NCBI RefSeq assembly: GCF_011620665.1 | Contig: NZ_WOYQ01000082.1 | Coordinates: 1-56,415, forward strand | Source: Microbacterium sp. | Lineage (GTDB): Bacteria; Actinomycetota; Actinomycetes; Actinomycetales; Microbacteriaceae | DNA: 56,415 nt | Direction of reading: 5' to 3' | Shown here: one piece after another, positions 1-8,942 of the stretch | Position numbering within the stretch: position 1 is the stretch's first letter | Layout of the letters: every line of letters starts with the position of its first letter | Position numbers and translations under genes: made by a program | The notes under the pieces: generated by a model | What the model saw: only the letters and a program-made list of their open reading frames with translations | Database searches by the model: none | What the model was told of the DNA's origin: nothing

Positions 1-27
1 TTAAAAGGGATCTCGGGGCTTCGGCTG

Positions 28-58
28 TGGCGGTGACGGTGGGATTTGAACCCACAAC
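28..58 (-). other. 3' fragment of a tRNA (Ser-like), candidate att site
   Basis: On the minus strand this reads as the 3' end of a tRNA: a 5-bp T stem GTGGG/CCCAC around a TTCAAAT loop, an acceptor strand CGTCACC, a discriminator G and a CCA end at 30-28. The 5' half should begin GGTGACG, and it is absent from the next 100 bases, so only about 30 nt of the gene remain. The acceptor sequence fits actinobacterial serine tRNAs, but without the anticodon the identity is a guess. A 3' tRNA fragment is the usual scar left when an element integrates into a tRNA gene, so this may be an att site at one end of the island. Confidence 0.6.
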
Positions 59-154
59 GTCAAGATCTGCCTCGCTCTGAAACCCAGGTTTGGCAGGGAT
101 TCACTCAGGTGGACGCCCCGCTTCAATCAACTGAGTCCGGTCCAATTTCGTTCA

Positions 155-210
155 GTTGTTGCCACTGTGTTGCCACACGGGTCGGGCCTGGACAACACAG
201 GGCAACACTG
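155..210. repeat. GTTGCC direct and inverted repeats next to the tRNA fragment
   Basis: GTTGCCAC occurs at 158-165 and again at 169-176. GTGTTGCC (167-174) has an exact inverted partner GGCAACAC (201-208). Clustered short direct and inverted repeats beside a tRNA 3' end resemble arm-type binding sites of tyrosine integrases. The stretch 59-354 otherwise holds no convincing gene: one minus-strand frame through about 340-127 is open and coding-like but has no recognisable domain. Confidence 0.4.
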
Positions 211-354
211 CGGAGGTTCTCTGCGACCATTCGGCGATCTAGTCCGATTCTCTCGCACATGGTCAGGAGCCGCCGCGCAGCGGCGAGGTCCTCGCGATGC
301 ATGAATGGACGGAACTCGGTGTCTCTTGCGAGACACGAGGCCTCCGCGCCCCCC

Positions 355-825
355 GGCTGACAACCACGAGTGGCGAGAGCGCGAACCCGGCCGGTAAGGC
401 GATGACCAGCAGGAGGACGACCAGCGAGTTGCGGGTGGCGCCGCTGATGACGACAGCTCGTCGACCGGGTACGTCCAGTCGCGCGATGTTGCCGGAGAGC
501 GTGCCGATGGGAACATCACGGCCGCGAACAGCACGGCTACGGGGATGACTGGGAGGAGAAGGCTCATCTGCTCGCTGACGTGGAAGATCTGTGATGCGAC
601 GACGACGGCGAAGGTGACCATCATCAGCGGCACCATGGCGGCGGCTGCGATCCTGCTCACCGCTTTCCCTGGGAGTGTGCTGGCCAGGAGCTGGGTGGGC
701 ACGGCGGCCGCGAGCGGGTTCACGATCAGGAACACGAACGCATCGATGAACGGACGAACGTCGATGGTCTCGACGAACTCGGGACCGACCATCACGCCGA
801 CATTGGGCCTCGTCGACATTCCATC
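355..825 (-). pseudogene. Remnant of an arsenite permease (ACR3/bile-acid:Na+ symporter type)
   Basis: Two minus-strand frames together give a recognisable middle piece of an actinobacterial arsenic-resistance permease. The first frame (about 820-505) contains VRPFIDAFVFLIV and a hydrophobic run to VLFAAVMF. The second (about 510-360) continues with LDVPGRRAVVISGATRNSLV and IALPAGFALSPLVVV. A frameshift near 505 separates them. The N-terminal half of the family and the helices after PLVVV are both missing, so the gene is truncated at both ends as well as frameshifted. It lies between the tRNA fragment and the ABC transporter operon and is most likely debris left by integration or deletion. 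Confidence 0.7.
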
Positions 826-908
826 GCTGGTGGAGACGCGCTGAAGTGCAGGTTGGCTCCCCTCCCGTGCGCCAAGCACTGGTGGATCGCGGCACACAGG
901 ATGACTCG

Positions 909-1802
909 CTAACCCTTCACTCCGCTTCTCGCCAACGCTTCGACGAATTGCCGCTGGGCGAACAGAAACACGATCAGCACAGGAATGATCGTTAGTGTCA
1001 CTGCTCCGAGTTGGGTGTTGTAGAGCGGCTCGCCTAAACCCAAGCTAAACCGCGTGATTCCAACGCTGACGGGCAACACTTCCGGCGACCTGAGCAGAAT
1101 CATTGGTTCGAAGTACATGTTGAAGGCGGTCAGGAACTTGAGGATGGAAACGGTGGCGATTGCGGGGCCGGAGAGCGGAAGGGCAATCCTCCAGAACAGT
1201 CCCCAACGACCGAGTCCGTCAATGCGCCCTGCGTCCTCAAGTTCCACGGGCAGGGACAGGAAGTACTGTCGAAAGATGAACACCGAGACAACGGAGCCGG
1301 GACCGAAAGTGTAGAGCACGATGATCGGGATGTGGTTGTCCATCAGCCCAAGCTCGGACACCCACTGGAAGATCGGGATGATGGTGACCTCGGCCGGAAT
1401 CATCAAACCCGAAATGAGCACAAGGAACAGCAGGTTCGATCCTCGGAATCTGATACGCGCGAACGCGTAGCCCGCCATTGCCGCAAGTATGACTGTGGCG
1501 GCAGTGATCAGAACCGCCATATACAACGAGTTGTAGTACTGGACGGCGAACGGTGTCATTGTGAAGATTCGCTCCACGCCCTCAAGCGTCCACTCACGCG
1601 GCAGCAATGTCGGCGGGGTCGCGAACATCTCGCTATTCGGCTTGAACGCCGCAAAGATCATCCAGATCGTCGGGTAGACGAATGGTACCGCGAGGACGGA
1701 AAGCAGAAGGAACAGCAGGGTTCGACCAACCATCACGCGTCGGCGGCGCCCACTGGTGGCACGAATTGAGGTATCCGGTCGGCGGGTGGTCTCAGACTTC
1801 AT
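909..1802 (-). CDS. Sugar ABC transporter permease, MalG-like
   Basis: This is the inner-membrane permease of a carbohydrate importer (CUT1 family), 297 aa with about six membrane helices. The ATPase-contacting EAA loop is visible as ELEDAGRIDGLGRWGLFWRI followed by ALPLSGPA. The start at 1802 (MKSETTRRP) was chosen because it overlaps the stop of the upstream permease by 11 bp, a normal coupling in these operons. It is the third gene of an operon with the binding protein and the other permease. No ATPase gene is nearby, as is common in actinobacteria, where a shared MsiK-type ATPase energises several importers. Confidence 0.92.
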   Translation of the reverse strand: MKSETTRRPDTSIRATSGRRRRVMVGRTLLFLLLSVLAVPFVYPTIWMIFAAFKPNSEMFATPPTLLPREWTLEGVERIFTMTPFAVQYYNSLYMAVLITAATVILAAMAGYAFARIRFRGSNLLFLVLISGLMIPAEVTIIPIFQWVSELGLMDNHIPIIVLYTFGPGSVVSVFIFRQYFLSLPVELEDAGRIDGLGRWGLFWRIALPLSGPAIATVSILKFLTAFNMYFEPMILLRSPEVLPVSVGITRFSLGLGEPLYNTQLGAVTLTIIPVLIVFLFAQRQFVEALARSGVKG

Positions 1803-2739
1803 CGTGAATCCAGGCCCTCCTGCTACTCCACTGCAGTGCTGCCAGAGCGAAGACGACCACGAAGAGCAGAACGCCGATCGCACTCGCGTAGCCGAACCGC
1901 TGCTCGGCGAAAGCTGTGCGGTAGAGGAGGTAAGACAGGACTGTGGTGGAGTCGCCCGGGCCGCCTGACGTCAGCACCTGGATCGGGACGAAAACGTCCA
2001 TCGCCCCGATCGCGGTCAAGATGCACACCATGAGGATCGTCGGCGCTATCAGTGGAAGGACGATTGATCTGAACACAGTGAACCGACCTGCACCATCCAT
2101 TCGTGCAGCCTCGACTAGTTCAGTAGGCACACCCTGCAACGCGGCGAGAAAGAAGATCATGTTCAACCCCAGCCCCTTGAAGACTTGGATCACGACCACG
2201 GTGAAGAGTGCCCAACCGGGTTCTCGGAGCCAGTTCGGGCCAGCGACTCCGACTAAGGCGAGGACGCCGTTTATCCCGCCATTCGGGGCAACCAGGTAGC
2301 TCCAAACGACGACCCATGCAACGCCAGAGACGACCACCGGAAAGAAGAAGGCAGCACGGAACACCCCCACTCCGCGGATGCGGCGGTTCAACAGCACGGC
2401 CAGCAACAACGCAAACGGGATGTTCAACACCATGAGCATTCCCGCGAATGCGAATGTCGTTCCTAGCGAGGACCATACTCGGGCGTCGCCCAGCATTGTC
2501 GCGAAGTTGTCGAGGCCGATCCACTCGAATCGACCGCTGAGCGGAGACCAATCGTGCAGGCTGTACCAGATCACATAGGCGAACGGAACAAGCCCGAGCA
2601 CAATGACCCCAAGCACCAGTGGTGCAACGAAGGCGAGCCCAGTCGCAGCATCGATGCGCCGGAGGCGCGTGGATGCGTGCGTCACGTGGGGGGTGCGGCC
2701 AGGGCGCGATGGCCGGGCCGCACCCGTCACTTGCGTCAT
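1792..2739 (-). CDS. Sugar ABC transporter permease, MalF-like
   Basis: This 315-aa membrane protein pairs with the downstream MalG-like permease to form the channel of a sugar importer. It has a short cytoplasmic N-terminus, six hydrophobic helices starting at LAFVAPLVLGVIVLGLVPF, and the EAA loop ELVEAARMDGAGRFTVFRSI. The ATG at 2739 lies 13 bp after the stop of the binding-protein gene, so the three genes form one transcript. The substrate cannot be read from the sequence. The neighbouring glycosidase suggests a beta-linked oligosaccharide or glycoside, which is inference. Confidence 0.92.
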   Translation of the reverse strand: MTQVTGAARPSRPGRTPHVTHASTRLRRIDAATGLAFVAPLVLGVIVLGLVPFAYVIWYSLHDWSPLSGRFEWIGLDNFATMLGDARVWSSLGTTFAFAGMLMVLNIPFALLLAVLLNRRIRGVGVFRAAFFFPVVVSGVAWVVVWSYLVAPNGGINGVLALVGVAGPNWLREPGWALFTVVVIQVFKGLGLNMIFFLAALQGVPTELVEAARMDGAGRFTVFRSIVLPLIAPTILMVCILTAIGAMDVFVPIQVLTSGGPGDSTTVLSYLLYRTAFAEQRFGYASAIGVLLFVVVFALAALQWSSRRAWIHDEV

Positions 2740-2752
2740 TGAGTTCCAGTGC

Positions 2753-4030
2753 CTATAGCGCTGAGATCACGGGATCGATGTTGTCACACACCAACTGCGC
2801 CGCGCTTGCCGCGTCACCGTCTGGTACCCACAACGAGTCCAGTGCAGACCGGACGAGAGGCACGATCGTGTTCATCTTCGGATGCCCCTCCTTCGTACTG
2901 CCCTCGAGTGCCTGGTCGATAACGGTGGCCTGGATTTGCTCGTTCGTAAGCGCCGGCGCCGCCTCCGAGATTACCTCGATCGTGAGAAGCGACTCGCGCG
3001 CCGGGGGGAAGAACGCAGCCAGCTGGCTCACACTCTCCGGGCTGGTGAAGAAGGCGAGGAACTGGGCAGCGACCTCGGGATTGTCGCCACGAGCGACCAC
3101 GCCAACCCCCGCTTGTCCCACGACGGGGGCGACCCCAGCGGGCCCAGCCGGAAGGGGCACGAAGTCCCATTCAAGGTCCTCTCCAAACGCGCGCGTCCAA
3201 CTCATCTGGCCCAACGCCAGCGCCGCCTGGCCGGCAGCGAAGTCCGCTGCCTCACCGGGTCGGGGGATGGCATCCGCTTCGAAGACTTGCGTGTGGAACC
3301 ACTCTAGGAACGAGACCATTTCGGGCGACGTGAACTCGCACGTCGTGCCATCCGCCGACCAGCCGTTCGCTCCCCAGCTCTCCCAGAGGACGGGCAGGAC
3401 GTCGTTCCAGGCTACATACGGATCCCCGACGAACAAACCGCCGACGTCCGCCGTCTGCGATACCGATGCGGCAATCTCCGTCGCTGCGTCCCACGTCCAG
3501 TCGCCCGAGGCGATGAGATCGCGCGGGTTGGGCTGCCCAGCTTGTTCGAGGAGGGCGGAGTTCACGAAGATGCCGTAAGGGCTATTTGAGAACGGGTAGG
3601 CGAAGACATCACTACCCTGTGACCACGGCGCGAGCGTGTCGATGAGGATGTCGTCGAAGTCGTAACCTTCAGTGCTCTGCAGCACATCAGTGACGTTAGC
3701 GAAGACCCCCTGCTGCACGAACTCGGGACCATTGCGTTCGAAAACCCATACAAGGTCTGGTGAATCTCCGCCCGCGATCTGGGTAGTCAAAGCCGCGATG
3801 TAGTCCGGTGCCGTGATGGACTCGTAGGTCACCGCAGAAACGATATCCGGGTTCGCCTCTACGAATGCGGAGCCAATAGCGTTGAGAACCTCAAGGTGCC
3901 CCTCATTGGCCGTCCAGACCGCCATCCTCAGCTCCACCGGACCATCTGGCTCGGCTGCCGGCGAGCACCCGGCCATGGCCACCATGGCGGCGGCTAGCGA
4001 TACTGATAGAACCACTCTGTGTCGACGCAT
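2753..4030 (-). CDS. Extracellular sugar-binding lipoprotein of an ABC importer
   Basis: This solute-binding protein captures the substrate outside the membrane and delivers it to the two permeases encoded downstream. The start at 4030 gives a short basic and hydrophobic signal peptide ending in the lipobox MAGC, so the mature protein is anchored through Cys22. The ATG has GGGGAAG just upstream. An in-frame extension to 4087 would place extra charged sequence before the signal and is less likely. The length, about 425 aa, is typical of the family. The promoter probably lies at the palindrome 4135-4147, which would place expression under the RpiR-type regulator. Confidence 0.9.
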   Translation of the reverse strand: MRRHRVVLSVSLAAAMVAMAGCSPAAEPDGPVELRMAVWTANEGHLEVLNAIGSAFVEANPDIVSAVTYESITAPDYIAALTTQIAGGDSPDLVWVFERNGPEFVQQGVFANVTDVLQSTEGYDFDDILIDTLAPWSQGSDVFAYPFSNSPYGIFVNSALLEQAGQPNPRDLIASGDWTWDAATEIAASVSQTADVGGLFVGDPYVAWNDVLPVLWESWGANGWSADGTTCEFTSPEMVSFLEWFHTQVFEADAIPRPGEAADFAAGQAALALGQMSWTRAFGEDLEWDFVPLPAGPAGVAPVVGQAGVGVVARGDNPEVAAQFLAFFTSPESVSQLAAFFPPARESLLTIEVISEAAPALTNEQIQATVIDQALEGSTKEGHPKMNTIVPLVRSALDSLWVPDGDAASAAQLVCDNIDPVISAL

Positions 4031-4134
4031 TACTTCCCCGTTCCTCAGACCTTCGAGCCGTACCGACATTGGTTCGGCGCGCTCCATCAGGCCACGTGTG
4101 TAGGCGACCCGTTCTGGATCGTCTCTCTCTGCTG

Positions 4135-4147
4135 TGTAGTAACACTA
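4135..4147 (-). promoter_or_regulatory. Palindromic operator over the ABC operon promoter
   Basis: On the minus strand the site reads ATAGTGTTACTAC, a match to the 13-bp palindrome GTAGT-N3-RCTAC found at four other promoters in this locus. Its TAGTGT fits a -10 hexamer for the binding-protein operon about 105 bp downstream. Binding by the RpiR protein encoded at 8943-9842 is inferred. Confidence 0.55.
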
Positions 4148-4209
4148 TCCATAATGACGTGGAATCGCCAAAGATCTCGCCAGAATGGCTTCAATACCTT
4201 GGATATTCA

Positions 4210-4222
4210 GTAGGATGGCTAC
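4210..4222 (+). promoter_or_regulatory. Palindromic operator over the FAD oxidoreductase promoter
   Basis: The site reads GTAGGATGGCTAC, with GTAG/CTAC arms and a 5-nt centre. TAGGAT fits a -10 hexamer and would start transcription about 40 nt before the oxidoreductase ATG. It differs from the 9878 and 18334 copies at only two central bases. Confidence 0.55.
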
Positions 4223-4262
4223 CGAACTAGACCGTGGAACGCGCAATCGGGAGGCACATAGC

Positions 4263-5861
4263 ATGCACATTCAGGCGCACATCGCCGTGATCGGAGGCGG
4301 ATTCGGCGGGGTCTCCGCAGCACTCGCCGCGCTCGGGGCAGGCCGAACCGTCGTGATGACCGAGCCAACCCGCTGGCTCGGCGGCCAACTGACCAGCCAG
4401 ATGGTTCCTCTGGATGAGCATCGTTTCATCGAAACCGACGGCGCGAACGAGTCATACCGACACTTTCGCAACATGTTGCGTGAGTACTACAGGCAGAACT
4501 TTCCGCTTCGACCAGAGGCCAAGTCGACGCCGAATCTGAATCCGGGAGCTGGGTGGGTCAGCCCGGTCTGCGTTGATCCGCGAGTTGCCGTCGCCGTCAT
4601 CGATCAACTGCTCCTGCCCCACCTGATTTCGGGGCGTCTGAGACTGCTGACGGAAGTCGCGGTTGTCTCGGTCGCGACAGAGGGCGACTTCATCGCCGGA
4701 GTGACGGTACAGGCCGCAGATGGGGAACAAACGACCATCGGCGCCGAGATCTATCTGGACGCGACGGAGCACGGCGACCTGCTCGACCTTGGAGGGGTCG
4801 AGTTTGTGACTGGAACGGAGTCACAACGCGAGACCGGGGAGCCAGGCGCCCCCGACTTCTCCGACCCCCTCAATACTCAGGCGGTCGCGTGGTGCTTCGC
4901 CCTGGAGCATAGGGAAGGCGAGAACCACACGATCGATAGGCCGCAGGACTACGCGCACTGGAGGGACCTACGCGCGCCGCAACTCCACGACGAGCCTCTC
5001 TTTGCCTTCGCTCCGCGCGATGAGACTCAGCACGGCTGGACATTCGAACCCAACCCCGATGACGATCCCTTCAGGGTCAACCTCGATCACTACGATCAAG
5101 GCCTACGCCCGTCGCTCTGGCTCTTCAGGAGAATTGCAGCACGCAAACTCTTCGCGCCCGGCTACCTTGCTAGCGACATCACGCTCGTGAACTGGCCGAT
5201 GAATGACTACTTCGGCGGCTCACTTTACATGGGCGAGGACGCCCCGAAGCACTGGGGCCAGGCAAAGGCTCAGAGCACCAGCCTCTTGTACTGGCTGCAG
5301 AACGATGCGCCGCGACCCGACGGCGGAACAGGGTGGCCGGGGTTGCGACTGAGATCGGATGTGGCCGGCACGTCTGACGGATTCGCGATGCATCCGTATA
5401 TCCGTGAATCCCGCCGGATCAAGGCGCGCAAGACCATTCTTGAGCAGGAACTGTCCACGGCCTATCGGGGAGACCGCGGAGCCGAAAGGTACTGGGATAC
5501 GGTCGGCACCGGGCACTACTTCTGGATAGATCGTCATCACACGACGCGGCACGATCTACCCTTTCTCGGCTATCCGCACCCCTTCGAAATCCCTCTGGGA
5601 GCGCTAATTCCCGTTCGTATGCGAAATCTGCTACCTGCCTGCAAGAACATCGGCACAACGCAGATCACGAACGGCAGCTATCGCCTGCACCCGGTCGAAT
5701 GGAGCATCGGCGAGGCAAGTGGCGCCTTCGCTGCCCACTGCCTAGACGTGAACTCCGAGCCTCACGCGATCTACGACGATCCCCAAGCCGTCGCCAACTT
5801 CCAGAACGTTCTCGCACACCGTGGAATCCAGTTGCGTTGGGCCGACTCAAAACGCCGTTGA
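4263..5861 (+). CDS. FAD-dependent oxidoreductase (FAD_oxidored family)
   Basis: This 532-aa flavoprotein begins with a Rossmann dinucleotide-binding motif, VIGGGFGGVSAA, followed by WLGGQLTSQ, which is typical of the PF12831 family. The ATG at 4263 is preceded by GGGAGG at good spacing. The family includes uncharacterised oxidoreductases in polysaccharide and glycoside utilisation loci. It is divergent from the importer operon and probably co-transcribed with the glycosidase 117 bp downstream. A role in oxidising a sugar ring or glycoside is inference; the substrate is unknown. Confidence 0.85.
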   Translation: MHIQAHIAVIGGGFGGVSAALAALGAGRTVVMTEPTRWLGGQLTSQMVPLDEHRFIETDGANESYRHFRNMLREYYRQNFPLRPEAKSTPNLNPGAGWVSPVCVDPRVAVAVIDQLLLPHLISGRLRLLTEVAVVSVATEGDFIAGVTVQAADGEQTTIGAEIYLDATEHGDLLDLGGVEFVTGTESQRETGEPGAPDFSDPLNTQAVAWCFALEHREGENHTIDRPQDYAHWRDLRAPQLHDEPLFAFAPRDETQHGWTFEPNPDDDPFRVNLDHYDQGLRPSLWLFRRIAARKLFAPGYLASDITLVNWPMNDYFGGSLYMGEDAPKHWGQAKAQSTSLLYWLQNDAPRPDGGTGWPGLRLRSDVAGTSDGFAMHPYIRESRRIKARKTILEQELSTAYRGDRGAERYWDTVGTGHYFWIDRHHTTRHDLPFLGYPHPFEIPLGALIPVRMRNLLPACKNIGTTQITNGSYRLHPVEWSIGEASGAFAAHCLDVNSEPHAIYDDPQAVANFQNVLAHRGIQLRWADSKRR

Positions 5862-5978
5862 ACTGTCGGCAACTGGACACTCACGGCCCGGTTCATGACC
5901 GGAGCACTGAAGGCGCAGTCGGACTGTCGAAGCCGTCGATCACCGACTTCACAATCTCATCACGAAGGGAAGCCACCC

Positions 5979-8777
5979 ATGGCCAGACAGCTAGAGGACG
6001 TTGCCGACGAAGAGTACGCGGAGGTGACAATCTCCGGGGATCGATGGGTCGACTTCGTCTCTACACGACCCGTCAGACCCGTCGAACTGCGGCCGGCCAC
6101 GCCATTCCCCTCCGCGGAGGAAGACAACACCCGATCGCTCGACGGTGAATGGAAGCTTGCATCGAGCCCTAAGCTCAACCCCGTCGTCTCCCAGGTAGAT
6201 TGGCCATCGTCATGGATGCATTGGGCCGGACAAGGCGGCCCAACCTGGTGGGAGGAAACCACCGATCGCTCCCGCTGGCTGCCGGTGAATGTGCCGACGA
6301 CTGTGCAGAACGCACTCATCGAGTCCGGTGAGCTCCCGGACCCGCTCTGGGCGGGGACGACCTACGACGAGCAGCTCGAGCACGGCACACCTGCCGATTG
6401 GCAGGTCTCGTTTCGGCACACCCGCGTCGAGCAGCAGGACTGGTGGTTTGCTCGAACGTTCATTGTTCCCGCTGAGTGGACGGGGTCGCGCGTCGAACTG
6501 CGCCTCGACGGAATCAGCTACTCGGCGAGCGTCTATATCAACGGGAAGCCACTCGGCAACCACGAGGGCATGTTCGGCGGTCCGACCCTTGACATCACTG
6601 GCCTCGCGCGCTTTGGCGCGGAGAACACCGTTGTCGTAAGGGTCGACTCCGCTCCCCCACATTGGTATGGCCGCCCGATCGGCAGTGCCGGCTTCGGCTG
6701 GCACTACGGCCACCTCATTCCGATGGGAATCTGGCGTTCTGTCGGCCTCCGGCGGGTGGATCTCGTCGACGTGCGCGATCTGAAGGTGACCACCACGTCG
6801 GTCGAGCCAGATGGCACGGCGACCCTACGCGTGGGGTTCGACCTCGAAAACCCGAACGAGGTCACCGGTGTGCTCGACGTGCGCTTCACCCTCAGTGGCA
6901 ACGGCAACGATCTGACTGTCGGCGCGAACGTGGATCTGACAGGCAGCGCGTACCAGCGCTTCGAGGGGACCATCACGGTACCGGACGCAGCAGTGTGGTG
7001 GCCCCTTGGGTTCGGGGACCAACCACTGTATGAAGCGACAATGCAGGCCGAGCTCAGGGTCAAGTCCGGTGCGCGGCGCCTTGCGCAACTGCACCGCCGT
7101 ATCGGAATCCGCACCACTGAGATGGCTGCGGCGGCGGACTGGATCGGGGAGGACTACTACCGTTGGCAGCTCATCGTGAACGGCGTGCCTCTGTTCATGA
7201 AGGGCGCGAACTGGTGCTCGACCGACCCTCTGCTGCGTGGAGAGGTCGAGAAGTATCGCGACATCCTAAATCGCTGTTCCGACGCGAACATTCAGGTACT
7301 ACGCGCGTGGGGTGCCGGTGTCGTCGAAGATGACTACTTCTACGACCTCTGCGATGAACGAGGCATCCTCGTGTACCAGGAGTTCCCGATCACATGGGGC
7401 CCCCCAGATTCTCCGCACTCCGACCTTGCAGTGATCGATCGCCAGGCACATGAGATCGTGACACGCCTGCGCCATCACCCCAGCGTGTTCATGTGGGGCG
7501 GCGGCAACGAGAACTTGGGGCCAGTCTCCGCCGACGAGGTTCTCCGACTAATCGGGCGGCGGTGCCGCCAGTTCGATCCCGACAGACCCTTCCACCGAAG
7601 CGACCCTTGGGGCGGCAGCCTCCACAACTATGAGGTGTTCCACGGTGGCCATCCAATAGATACCGGCTACCAGGGGATGGACCCTGTGCTGTACGGCGAG
7701 TGGGGTCTGCCGAGCTTGCCCTCACGACCGAGCCTCGAGCGGTACCTTCCGAATGAATCGATGGAAGCCTGGCCGCCCCGATCCGACGACACCGCGCTCC
7801 TGCAGCACCAGCCGGAGTTTCGGATGTTCGACTTCACCAAGCAGGCGCGGTACGCGAATTTCGGCCCGATCAAGTCGTTCGACGATATGGTCGAGTACAC
7901 GCAGCTCGCGCAGTCGGAGGCGCTTCGATATGCAGCGAACCTCATTCGTGGCTCACGGCCCGGTCACACCACGGGTTTCTGGTTCTACAAGGCGACCGAC
8001 CTCTTTCCCGGCAACTCGTGGGCAGTCATCGACTACTACGGCGTGCCGAAGAGTTCGTTCTACACCGCCAAACGCGTCTGCCGGAATGTCGCGGGTTTCG
8101 CGAAGGTCGCGACGCTCGATTTCGCGGCGGATCGCGACGTGACGGCGGCGATCTGGGCTGCCAACGACTCAACGCGGGCGCGTTCGGGCACCGTCGAGGT
8201 GACCTTCTACGACAACACGCTGCGCGTGGTTCAGGATGCATCGTTCCCGTTCGATCTTGCCGCGTACGACCGGGCTGAGATCGGCGTCGCGTCCGTGCCC
8301 GCGGCTTCTCATCGAGGCGAGCTCGTGCTCTTCCGGGTTTCAACGGTCGGCGTGGATGGTGAGGACTTCGGCGACGATTGGTACTGGGTAAACGCACGGC
8401 CGCGCACCGAGCGCATCCTCGAGATCGAAGCTCTCCCGCTGGATGAGATCCGGCTGTGGGACCAGATCGAGGTCCTCGCCGACTACGCCGCCGACCGACC
8501 GGCGCCGCTGCGGGAGCTGCCGCGAACTGCGCTGGAGGCCGTCGTATCGACGGCGTCACACGGCGGATGGACGCTGACGGTGCGAAACACTGGGGATGTA
8601 CCGGCGTTTCCTGTGATCGTCGACGGGCTGCCAGCCGTGTCGAGCGCGTTCCTGTCCGACAACTGGTTCGGCCTCGTCGCCGGCGAGCAACGAGCCATCG
8701 ACGTTCGGGGTATCGACACTCTGCCGCCGCTGACGGTTCGCGCCTGGAACGCAGACTCATCGGCAGCGAAGGTGTGA
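5979..8777 (+). CDS. Glycoside hydrolase family 2 (beta-mannosidase-like)
   Basis: This 932-aa protein has GH2 architecture: a jelly-roll sugar-binding domain (about 130-270), immunoglobulin-like domains, and a TIM-barrel catalytic domain (about 395-700). The acid/base glutamate is E511 in GGGNENLG and the likely nucleophile is E574 in LYGEWG. The arrangement resembles exo-acting beta-mannosidases and glucosaminidases more than LacZ. There is no signal peptide, so it acts in the cytoplasm on imported material. The ATG at 5979 follows AAGGGAAG. No palindromic operator precedes it, so it is likely read from the FAD oxidoreductase promoter. Confidence 0.88.
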   Translation: MARQLEDVADEEYAEVTISGDRWVDFVSTRPVRPVELRPATPFPSAEEDNTRSLDGEWKLASSPKLNPVVSQVDWPSSWMHWAGQGGPTWWEETTDRSRWLPVNVPTTVQNALIESGELPDPLWAGTTYDEQLEHGTPADWQVSFRHTRVEQQDWWFARTFIVPAEWTGSRVELRLDGISYSASVYINGKPLGNHEGMFGGPTLDITGLARFGAENTVVVRVDSAPPHWYGRPIGSAGFGWHYGHLIPMGIWRSVGLRRVDLVDVRDLKVTTTSVEPDGTATLRVGFDLENPNEVTGVLDVRFTLSGNGNDLTVGANVDLTGSAYQRFEGTITVPDAAVWWPLGFGDQPLYEATMQAELRVKSGARRLAQLHRRIGIRTTEMAAAADWIGEDYYRWQLIVNGVPLFMKGANWCSTDPLLRGEVEKYRDILNRCSDANIQVLRAWGAGVVEDDYFYDLCDERGILVYQEFPITWGPPDSPHSDLAVIDRQAHEIVTRLRHHPSVFMWGGGNENLGPVSADEVLRLIGRRCRQFDPDRPFHRSDPWGGSLHNYEVFHGGHPIDTGYQGMDPVLYGEWGLPSLPSRPSLERYLPNESMEAWPPRSDDTALLQHQPEFRMFDFTKQARYANFGPIKSFDDMVEYTQLAQSEALRYAANLIRGSRPGHTTGFWFYKATDLFPGNSWAVIDYYGVPKSSFYTAKRVCRNVAGFAKVATLDFAADRDVTAAIWAANDSTRARSGTVEVTFYDNTLRVVQDASFPFDLAAYDRAEIGVASVPAASHRGELVLFRVSTVGVDGEDFGDDWYWVNARPRTERILEIEALPLDEIRLWDQIEVLADYAADRPAPLRELPRTALEAVVSTASHGGWTLTVRNTGDVPAFPVIVDGLPAVSSAFLSDNWFGLVAGEQRAIDVRGIDTLPPLTVRAWNADSSAAKV

Positions 8778-8942
8778 AGCAATGGGGCCGCTCCGCCTCG
8801 TTCCGATCGGCGCTTCGTCTATCGAGTCGGTGTGCGGGTCTCCGACGCGCTCTCACCGAACCAGAGCACCATCGCCACGATCGCGGGGCTTCCGGCGAAT
8901 AGCATGGACCACGCCCGACCTGGAACGCGCCGAGGAGCTGCC

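Noticed and set aside
4263..5861. FAD oxidoreductase as a C-glycoside 3-oxidase
   Set aside because: Those enzymes are GMC-type or GFO/IDH-type; this protein has the FAD_oxidored pattern, so the assignment is not supported.
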